From contig DEEY01000021.1 in NCBI GenBank assembly GCA_002350545.1, forward strand, positions 206 through 6,021: a stretch of 5,816 nt of DNA. The letters are read 5' to 3'. The position numbers were made by a program, and so were the translations under genes. The notes under the pieces are model-generated. The model was given only the letters and a program-made list of their open reading frames with translations, was not told where the DNA came from and did not search any database. This stretch comes from Candidatus Saccharibacteria bacterium UBA2866. GTDB lineage: Bacteria > Patescibacteriota > Saccharimonadia > Saccharimonadales > Saccharimonadaceae. Shown here in pieces: positions 1-5,816 of the stretch; positions within the stretch are counted from its first letter, which is position 1; every line of letters starts with the position of its first letter.

Positions 1-79
1 GTAATCTTCGGCGCTGAGACAATTTGGACGCACAAGGGTATGGAGTGCCGTGCGCTTAAAAATTGTCAAAAAAGATTAT
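1..79 (+). promoter_or_regulatory. Putative structured leader upstream of rpoB (extended imperfect hairpin)
   Basis: Three nested inverted-repeat arms share one axis. Bases 2-8 (TAATCTT) pair with 72-78 (AAGATTA), with a possible extra G-U pair 1/79. Bases 18-25 (GACAATTT) pair exactly with 60-67 (AAATTGTC). Bases 29-33 (CGCAC) pair with 50-54 (GTGCG), and GG 36-37 could pair with CC 48-49 near the tip. Asymmetric internal loops (9-17 against 68-71, 26-28 against 55-59) separate the arms. No T-run follows on either strand, so it does not look like an intrinsic terminator. It could be a 5' leader structure, an RNase processing site, or the end of an RNA that begins outside the window. In E. 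coli the rplL-rpoB gap carries an attenuator and an RNase III site, so a structured element here has precedent. The arms are AT-rich and chance pairing is possible. No convincing promoter was seen. Confidence 0.35.
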
Positions 80-94
80 CAACACTAATAAAAA

Positions 95-100
95 AGAGGT
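95..100 (+). promoter_or_regulatory. Ribosome binding site of rpoB
   Basis: AGAGGT matches the Shine-Dalgarno complement of the 16S rRNA 3' end over GAGGT. Only three bases separate it from the ATG at 104, a spacing on the short side. It supports ATG 104 as the rpoB start, because the protein from this ATG begins at the usual distance before the conserved beta N-terminal motif LPIPDLT. Confidence 0.7.
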
Positions 101-103
101 AGA

Positions 104-3100
104 ATGGCTACAAAACCGAAATTAGGTGAAAGAGTATTTTTCACCGAAGGTGACCAAGCACTGCCAATTCCGGATCTGACTATCCATCAGAAAGATTCGT
201 GGGCAGACTTTGTCGAGAACGGCCTTAGGGAAGTTTTTGCCGAGCTTAATCCGATTGACGATTATACCGGCCAAAAGCTTTCACTACGGTTCAAAGATTA
301 TTATTTTAAGGACCCAAAGGAAACCGAGCAGGAAGCGAAGTATAATTTGGCGACTTATGAAGCTCCGCTTCACGTATTAGTGGAACTAGAAAATAAAACC
401 ACTGGTGAAAAGAAGGAACAAGATATTTACTTTGGTGATTATCCTTGGATGACGGAGCGGGCAACCTTTATTATTAACGGTACTGAGCGTGTGATTGTAT
501 CACAGTTGATTCGTTCGGCTGGGGTATTTTTCAATGCCAACGCGATTGGGCTTCGCAACTATTATGGCGCGAAGGTGATTCCGGGTCGTGGTGCATGGCT
601 TGAATTTGAAACCGCAGCGAACGGTGCGATGTATGTAAAAATTGACCGACGACGCAAAATCCCGGTAACCACTTTCTTAAGAGCGCTGGGAATGAGCCAG
701 TCAGATATTAAGAAAAAATTTGAAAAGGTAGACACAGGTGAGAAGAAATACATTGAAGCAACGCTTGATAAGGATACGACTTCTACTCAAGGCGAAGCAT
801 TATTAGAAGTTTATAGAAGGTTGCGACCAGGTGACCTTGCTACGGTCGAAAACGCAAAGTCGATGATTGAACGGACGTTCTTTGACCCGAAGCGCTATGA
901 TTATTCGGAAGTGGGGCGTTTTAAGATTAATCGTAGATTACATAAAGACACGCCGAATCAACCAAAGTACCGCACTCTTCAAATGGATGATGTGGTAGAT
1001 ATAATTACAGAGATTATTCGTTTGAATAATACTCAAGAAGCACCAGATGATATCGATTCTCTTAGTAATCGTCGGGTGAAGTTGGTTGGTGAATTGGTAC
1101 AAAGGCAGTTCCGCTTAGGGATGCTTCGTTTACAACGTAATATCCTTGACCGGATGTCAATGGCTAACCTAGAGGAAGTGACTCCGTCACAACTTCTGAA
1201 TTCACGTCCAGTAGTAGCTGCAGTAAAGGAATTCTTTGCTACCTCACAACTTTCGCAGCTAATGGATGAAGTAAACCCATATTCAGAATTGGCACATAAG
1301 AGGCGTTTGTCCTCGATGGGCCCTGGTGGTTTGACTCGGGAAAGGGCTGGTTTTGACGTGCGGGATGCGCACCCAACGCATTACGGCCGAATTTGTACCG
1401 TAGAGACACCGGAAGGTGGTAACGTAGGTTTGGTGCTTAACTTTGCTACTTATGCAAGGATTAATAAGTATGGATTTATCGAAGCACCTTATCGAGTAGT
1501 TAAAAATGGTAAAGTGACTGATGAGGTCGTTTATATGGACGCAGACACCGAAAATGATATGGTGATTGCAGACGCCTCAGTGAAATTAGATAAAAATGGT
1601 AAATTCGTAGAAGATTGGGTATCAGCTCGGGTACATGGTGCGCCGGCTCAGGTTGAAGCTTCAAAAGTTACCCATATTGATGCAGCACACAAGGAAATTC
1701 TCGGCACTTCGGCCTCGCTAATTCCGTTTGTCGAGAAAAACCGGGTTGACCGTTCTTTGATGGCTTGCGCGATGCAGAAACAGGCAGTGCCTTTGCTTCG
1801 CCAAGACGATCCAGTAGTTGGAACTGGTATCGAGCGTGAAGTCGCTAAAAACACTTCACAGCTAGTGATGGCAGCTGGCCCTGGTATAGTAAAAAAAGCT
1901 GATGGCGAATCAGTGATTGTAACCTACAATAAGGGCGGTGATGTAGAATATAAATTACAACACTTTGAAAAAACTAATGATGACCGATGTTACAACCAAC
2001 ATTGTGTAGTAGCACGTGGCCAAAAAGTTAAAAAAGGTGACACCTTGATCGAAGGCGCCTCCATCAATAACGGTGAGTTGGCGCTTGGCCGAGATTTGAT
2101 TGTCGCGTTTATGCCATGGCGGGGTTATAACATGGATGATGCGATTGTGATTTCGAATCGCTTGGTGGAAGATGATACTTTGACGTCAATTAATATTAAA
2201 GACTTCGACGTAGAAGTGCGTGAAACCAAACTTGGTCCTGAACAGGTAACACGGGATATTCCAAATGTTTCAGAACACTCACTCAGACACCTCGATGAAG
2301 ATGGTATCGTGACAGTGGGTTCTGAGGTATCAAATGGTGATATTCTGGTCGGTAAGATTACGCCGAAGGGCGAACAAGAACTCAGCTCGGAGGAACGTTT
2401 GCTTCGCGCAATCTTTGGTGAAAAAGCTAAAGACGTACGCGATACTTCAGTACGAATGAACGGTTCTTCAACCGGTAAGGTAGTGGACGTACGAGTTTAT
2501 ACTCGCGATCAAGGTCATGAGCTAAAAGCTGGCGTAATTATGCAAATCAAAATCTTCGTAGCTGAGATGCGAAAGATTGGTGTAGGCGATAAGCTAGCTG
2601 GACGACACGGTAATAAGGGTGTAGTATCAAGAGTCCTCCCGGTAGAAGATATGCCATTTATGGAAGATGGTACACCGGTAGATGTGATTCTTTCACCAAT
2701 GGGTGTCCCTTCACGTATGAACCTTGGTCAGTTATTTGAGACTCACTTAGGAATGGCGGCGAAAGCTCTTGGTTATAAGGTGGCAACCCCATCCTTTAAC
2801 GGGGTACCAGACGAAATCATTAGCGACGAGCTAGAAAAAGCTGGCTTTGCGCGTGATGGTAGAGTACAGTTATATGATGGTTTGACTGGTGAACCGTTTA
2901 ACGAACGAACTTCAGTTGGCGTGATGCATATTTTGAAACTTCACCACATGGTGGAAGACAAAATCCACGCTCGTTCAACTGGTCCTTACACGATGGTGAC
3001 ACAGCAGCCACTTGGTGGTAAGGCTCAAAATGGTGGTCAGCGTTTCGGGGAAATGGAGGTCTGGGCACTTGAGGCTTATGGTGCAGCGACCACTCTTCAA

Positions 3101-3484
3101 GAGATGCTCACTATCAAGTCAGATGACGTTTATGGTCGTGCGAAGGCCTACGAGGCAATTATCAAGCACGAGCCGATTGAAGGTCCAAAGCTCCCAGAAG
3201 GCTTCAACGTGTTAGTAAAAGAACTTCAGGGCTTAGGTTTGAAGGTAGATTTATTAGACCATGGTGAATCAGCTGACGCTGGTGATGTCATTGAGAAAAC
3301 TTCAAAAGAAATCGAAAAAGATAAAGATGATCAATCCATCTATGATCAACATAAAAAAGATTCCGAACCGCAAATTCTCGACTTAGATGATTCTGAGGCT
3401 GAGGCAATGATGGCGGAAGAGGGTATCGAAATAACAGAGGTCGACGAAGATGATGGTACAGTTGATCTCGGAGAGGAGTTCTAA
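104..3484 (+). CDS. rpoB: DNA-directed RNA polymerase subunit beta, complete
   Basis: Beta is one of the two large subunits of the cytoplasmic core RNA polymerase; it forms one pincer, the flap and much of the active-site wall. At 1126 aa it is compact compared with about 1190 in Bacillus and 1342 in E. coli. Landmarks in order: LPIPDLT near residue 20; the N-terminal rifampicin-cluster segment 128-143 (RSAG where RSPG is usual); DIDSLSNRR 316-324; the rifampicin pocket 379-405 with Q385, D388, H398, R401 and S403 kept; GPGGLTRERAGF 406-417; ETPEG 434-438; the catalytic-side motif PWRGYNMDDAI 671-681 (usually ...NFEDAI or NFEDSI); the flap-tip helix EERLLRAIFGEKA 763-775, which binds sigma region 4; K830-LAGRHGN-K838, the two active-site lysines; and the C-terminal clamp/switch segment 971-1002, with N976 where F is usual. 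After residue 1052 comes a 74-residue acidic tail. The gene is intact and cotranscribed with rpoC one base downstream. The family call is certain; the effects of the unusual residues are inference. Confidence 0.99.
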   Translation: MATKPKLGERVFFTEGDQALPIPDLTIHQKDSWADFVENGLREVFAELNPIDDYTGQKLSLRFKDYYFKDPKETEQEAKYNLATYEAPLHVLVELENKTTGEKKEQDIYFGDYPWMTERATFIINGTERVIVSQLIRSAGVFFNANAIGLRNYYGAKVIPGRGAWLEFETAANGAMYVKIDRRRKIPVTTFLRALGMSQSDIKKKFEKVDTGEKKYIEATLDKDTTSTQGEALLEVYRRLRPGDLATVENAKSMIERTFFDPKRYDYSEVGRFKINRRLHKDTPNQPKYRTLQMDDVVDIITEIIRLNNTQEAPDDIDSLSNRRVKLVGELVQRQFRLGMLRLQRNILDRMSMANLEEVTPSQLLNSRPVVAAVKEFFATSQLSQLMDEVNPYSELAHKRRLSSMGPGGLTRERAGFDVRDAHPTHYGRICTVETPEGGNVGLVLNFATYARINKYGFIEAPYRVVKNGKVTDEVVYMDADTENDMVIADASVKLDKNGKFVEDWVSARVHGAPAQVEASKVTHIDAAHKEILGTSASLIPFVEKNRVDRSLMACAMQKQAVPLLRQDDPVVGTGIEREVAKNTSQLVMAAGPGIVKKADGESVIVTYNKGGDVEYKLQHFEKTNDDRCYNQHCVVARGQKVKKGDTLIEGASINNGELALGRDLIVAFMPWRGYNMDDAIVISNRLVEDDTLTSINIKDFDVEVRETKLGPEQVTRDIPNVSEHSLRHLDEDGIVTVGSEVSNGDILVGKITPKGEQELSSEERLLRAIFGEKAKDVRDTSVRMNGSSTGKVVDVRVYTRDQGHELKAGVIMQIKIFVAEMRKIGVGDKLAGRHGNKGVVSRVLPVEDMPFMEDGTPVDVILSPMGVPSRMNLGQLFETHLGMAAKALGYKVATPSFNGVPDEIISDELEKAGFARDGRVQLYDGLTGEPFNERTSVGVMHILKLHHMVEDKIHARSTGPYTMVTQQPLGGKAQNGGQRFGEMEVWALEAYGAATTLQEMLTIKSDDVYGRAKAYEAIIKHEPIEGPKLPEGFNVLVKELQGLGLKVDLLDHGESADAGDVIEKTSKEIEKDKDDQSIYDQHKKDSEPQILDLDDSEAEAMMAEEGIEITEVDEDDGTVDLGEEF
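3471..3478 (+). promoter_or_regulatory. Ribosome binding site of rpoC, inside the rpoB 3' end
   Basis: GAGAGGAG contains a strong AGGAG core ending seven bases before the ATG at 3486, a near-ideal spacing. The site lies within the last codons of rpoB (encoding the GEE of its C terminus) and before its TAA at 3482-3484. It selects ATG 3486 over the in-frame ATG at 3495 (codon 4). Ribosomes finishing rpoB would sit on this site, which suggests translational coupling of beta and beta' synthesis. Confidence 0.85.
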
Positions 3485-3485
3485 G

Positions 3486-5816
3486 ATGGCTTGGATGGAT
3501 AATTTCATTAGCGCTTCGGACTTTGACGCAATTAGGTTATCGGTAGCAAGCCGCGACGATATCCTAAATTGGAGTTATGGCGAAGTAACGAAGCCAGAGA
3601 CGATTAATTATCGTACCCAGAAGCCGGAACGGGATGGTTTGTTCTGTGAAAGGATTTTTGGGCCAACCAAAGATATTAATCCGCACGATAGTAAGCTAAA
3701 AGGCGTGCGTTCGCGTGAAGCGGCGGTAGATAAGGAAGGTAACTTAGTTACTAAGTCGATTACTCGTCGTGAACGAATGGGGCACATTGCTCTTGCAGCA
3801 CCAGTAGCGCATATTTGGTTTATGCGTGGTGTGCCTTCTGCACTATCGTTGTTGCTTGACATGACTGTAAAGAACATCGAGAAGGTTGTGTATTTTGCGA
3901 CTTATTTGATTACAGATGCAAAACAAGACAAAATTCAAAGGGTTTTGGAAGATTTGGAATCCCAAACTATGGCGGCGCGCGATGCGATTAGACTACGCTA
4001 TGAGAAGGAATCGAAAGCAGAAGGTGCTGACATCAAGGCCTTAGCGGAAGCTCAAACTAAAGAAATGGAAGAGCTAGACGAGGATTACAATGCTAGGAAA
4101 GCGATGCTTGATTCTTTCAAGAAGGGTGGCGTAATCACTGAGGTACAGTACCGTAATTTGCCGGAAGAATATGAAGAGTTGATTGAAGTAGAAATGGGCG
4201 CGACGGCGATTAAGAAAATGTTGGACGAAATTGACCTTGATAAGTTGATTGAAGATTTGAAAAAGCAAGAAGAAACTGCTAAGGGTCAAAAAGAGAAAAA
4301 ATTGCAAAAACGCCTGAAGACGCTTGAAGGCATGAAGAGTGCTGGGATTCGCCCGACTGATTTGATGCTTACAGCGATTCCGGTGATTCCACCAGATCTT
4401 CGTCCAATGATTGCGCTTCCAGGTGGTAGGTTTGCAACTTCAGACTTGAACGATTTGTATCGACGGGTGATTAACCGAAACAATCGGTTAAAGAAACTAT
4501 TAGACCTTAATGCACCGGAAGTGATTTGCCGAAACGAAATGCGGATGTTGCAGGAAGCAGTAGATGCTTTGATTGACAACTCGGCAGCACACGGAACAAG
4601 AGGGGCAAGCGCTTCAAATGGTCGTCGCAAACTAAAATCTTTGTCTGATTTACTCAAAGGTAAGCAAGGGCGATTCCGCCAGAACTTGCTTGGTAAGCGG
4701 GTAGATTATTCAGGACGTTCGGTGATTGTGGTAGGCCCAGAACTAAAACTAAACGAATGTGGTTTGCCAAAACAGATGGCGCTAGAACTTTTTAAACCGT
4801 TTGTAATTTCATGGTTGATTAGTAATGAATATGCATCTAATATCCGAGCAGCTTCGAGATTGATTGAGGCAAAGGAAACAGTGGCATGGGATGCTCTTGA
4901 CGATGTAATTCGTGGCAAATATGTACTACTTAACCGTGCACCTTCACTACACCGTTTGTCGGTGCAGGCTTTCCAGCCAAGGTTAATTGATGGTAAGGCA
5001 ATTAAGCTACATCCTTTGGTTGCGTCTGGCTTTAACGCAGACTATGATGGTGACCAGATGGCGGTGCATTTACCACTTTCTGATGCAGCACAGGCAGAAG
5101 CTAGAGAGTTGATGTCGGCTTCGAAGAACTTGCTCAAACCTGCAGATGGTTCACCAGTTTTGGCGATTTATCAGGACGTGGTGTTAGGTGCATATTATCT
5201 TACCTACGATAAGCCGGGTACCGATACTGATAAACCTATGGCATTTTCGTCAGTTTATGAAGCGGAAATGGCCTATGATCAGGGTATTATCCAGCTTCAA
5301 ACTCCGATTCGAGTGTTTACGAAGCGAGAAATCCGGGATACTACTCTTGGTCGTGTAATCTTTAACGAGATTTTGCCGAAGGATTATCCGTATGATAACT
5401 CAGTTCAAACTAAGAAGCATTTGTCTAAGGTAATGGCTGACATCTTTGACCTTTATGGTTCAGAGGTCATGGTCAAAACTGCTGACGATTTGAAGGATTT
5501 GGCGTTTGAGTATGAAACAATTGCTTCGATTTCGACTGCGAAAGATGATTATCCGACTTATGACGAAATTGATGATTTCGTAGCAGAAGGTGATGCTAAG
5601 ACTGCGTTGATTCAGGAACAATTCAATGACGGTTTAGTGACTGAAGAAGAACGTTACAAGTTAACAATTGCTAACTGGCGTGACATTGATAAGAAAATTT
5701 CAGAATTCTTGCAGGGTAAGCTTTCTGAGATGGATACCGATATTGCGGTGATGGTGAACTCGGGTGCACGTGGTAATATTTCGAATATTAAGCTCGCTTC
5801 GGCTGAGATTGGTATC
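3486..5816 (+). CDS. rpoC: DNA-directed RNA polymerase subunit beta', 5' part (cut by window edge)
   Basis: Beta' carries the catalytic Mg-binding loop and the clamp of core RNA polymerase. The 777 codons present are open to the last base; bridge helix, trigger loop and C terminus lie beyond. Order: DGLFCERIFGPTKD 50-63; residues 64-89, where the zinc ribbon normally sits but all four cysteines are missing; RRERMGHIALAAPVAH 94-109; a charged, probably coiled-coil insert about 144-224; PVIPPDLRP 299-307; sigma-binding clamp helices about 320-365 (DLNDLYRRVINRNNRLK); a divergent rudder 366-382; GKQGRFRQNLLGKRVDYSGR 392-411; LLNRAPSLHRL 481-491; the catalytic motif NADYDGD 517-523, with three metal-binding aspartates D519, D521 and D523 but Y520 for the usual F; IYQD 561-564 for the usual P-S/T-Q-D; the secondary-channel rim region about 650-745; and SGARGN 759-764 opening an atypical F-loop. 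Start chosen by the SD at 3471-3478. The frame differs from rpoB and a stop lies between, so this is not an rpoB-rpoC fusion. Identity is certain. Confidence 0.99.
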   Translation, partial: MAWMDNFISASDFDAIRLSVASRDDILNWSYGEVTKPETINYRTQKPERDGLFCERIFGPTKDINPHDSKLKGVRSREAAVDKEGNLVTKSITRRERMGHIALAAPVAHIWFMRGVPSALSLLLDMTVKNIEKVVYFATYLITDAKQDKIQRVLEDLESQTMAARDAIRLRYEKESKAEGADIKALAEAQTKEMEELDEDYNARKAMLDSFKKGGVITEVQYRNLPEEYEELIEVEMGATAIKKMLDEIDLDKLIEDLKKQEETAKGQKEKKLQKRLKTLEGMKSAGIRPTDLMLTAIPVIPPDLRPMIALPGGRFATSDLNDLYRRVINRNNRLKKLLDLNAPEVICRNEMRMLQEAVDALIDNSAAHGTRGASASNGRRKLKSLSDLLKGKQGRFRQNLLGKRVDYSGRSVIVVGPELKLNECGLPKQMALELFKPFVISWLISNEYASNIRAASRLIEAKETVAWDALDDVIRGKYVLLNRAPSLHRLSVQAFQPRLIDGKAIKLHPLVASGFNADYDGDQMAVHLPLSDAAQAEARELMSASKNLLKPADGSPVLAIYQDVVLGAYYLTYDKPGTDTDKPMAFSSVYEAEMAYDQGIIQLQTPIRVFTKREIRDTTLGRVIFNEILPKDYPYDNSVQTKKHLSKVMADIFDLYGSEVMVKTADDLKDLAFEYETIASISTAKDDYPTYDEIDDFVAEGDAKTALIQEQFNDGLVTEEERYKLTIANWRDIDKKISEFLQGKLSEMDTDIAVMVNSGARGNISNIKLASAEIGI

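Noticed and set aside
29..54. Intrinsic terminator at the GC-rich inner stem
   Set aside because: The stem is only five pairs with a 16-base loop and no T-run follows on either strand.
63..91. TTGTCA (63-68) with TAATAA (86-91) as a promoter
   Set aside because: The -10 match is poor (3 of 6), and transcription would begin at or inside the Shine-Dalgarno site, leaving almost no leader.
1..102. Frame open from base 1 to a TAG at 100-102, possibly the tail of an upstream gene
   Set aside because: Only 33 codons; the translation matches nothing I recognise, and the stretch is better explained by paired repeats. Cannot be excluded without upstream sequence.
562..753. Minus-strand open frame
   Set aside because: Lies antisense inside conserved rpoB; no ribosome site or recognisable protein.
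1648..1854. Minus-strand open frame
   Set aside because: Antisense shadow of rpoB codons; no independent evidence of coding.
3012..3215. Plus-strand open frame in another frame
   Set aside because: Overlaps the strongly conserved C-terminal part of rpoB in a shifted frame; its translation resembles no family.
3482..3488. rpoB-rpoC fusion or programmed frameshift at the junction
   Set aside because: An in-frame TAA ends rpoB, rpoC has its own SD and ATG in a different frame, and no slippery sequence is evident.
3672..3752. Frameshift as the cause of the missing zinc-ribbon cysteines
   Set aside because: The reading frame and segment length are preserved and flanking motifs on both sides match the family in the same frame.
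3608..3877. Minus-strand open frame
   Set aside because: Antisense to the conserved rpoC N-terminal region.
4074..4657. Two overlapping minus-strand open frames, one Phe/Leu-rich and superficially membrane-like
   Set aside because: The Phe/Leu richness is what antisense reading of the Glu/Lys-rich rpoC insert produces; conserved rpoC motifs run through both.
4706..4918. Minus-strand open frame
   Set aside because: Antisense to the conserved double-psi barrel part of rpoC.
104..5816. Recoded UGA (as in Gracilibacteria/SR1), intein or intron
   Set aside because: No in-frame TGA occurs in either gene, and all conserved blocks follow one another without a self-splicing-sized insertion.

Overview
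The window is almost entirely one transcription locus: a complete rpoB (RNA polymerase beta subunit, 1126 aa) followed one base after its stop codon by the first 777 codons of rpoC (beta' subunit), which runs off the right edge. Both genes are on the + strand, use ATG starts and read through without internal stops. They use the standard bacterial code; no in-frame TGA is present.

Layout: bases 1-103 are an AT-rich leader or intergenic stretch that can fold into a long, interrupted hairpin and ends in the rpoB ribosome binding site. Bases 104-3484 are rpoB. Bases 3471-3478, inside the last rpoB codons, hold the rpoC Shine-Dalgarno sequence. Bases 3486-5816 are the 5' part of rpoC, cut in the F-loop just before the bridge helix. 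No gene-free stretch exceeds 300 bases, and no mobile element, CRISPR array, tRNA or rRNA is visible.

The protein features point to a Candidate Phyla Radiation (Patescibacteria) bacterium, most likely Candidatus Saccharibacteria (TM7). This rests on a compact beta without the large proteobacterial insertions, an actinobacteria-like charged insert in the beta' clamp, and a beta' N-terminal segment from which all four zinc-ribbon cysteines are missing. I recall this last segment as resembling saccharibacterial RpoC, but that is memory and not a search. The phylum call is moderate confidence.

The two products assemble with alpha2 and omega into core RNA polymerase. The adjacency (1-nt gap, rpoC SD inside rpoB) suggests one mRNA and translational coupling, which would help keep beta and beta' equimolar. 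I found no new multi-gene system. What merits a second look is the polymerase itself: several near-invariant positions around the catalytic centre, the rudder, the F-loop and the zinc ribbon differ from the bacterial consensus in otherwise well-conserved, intact genes.
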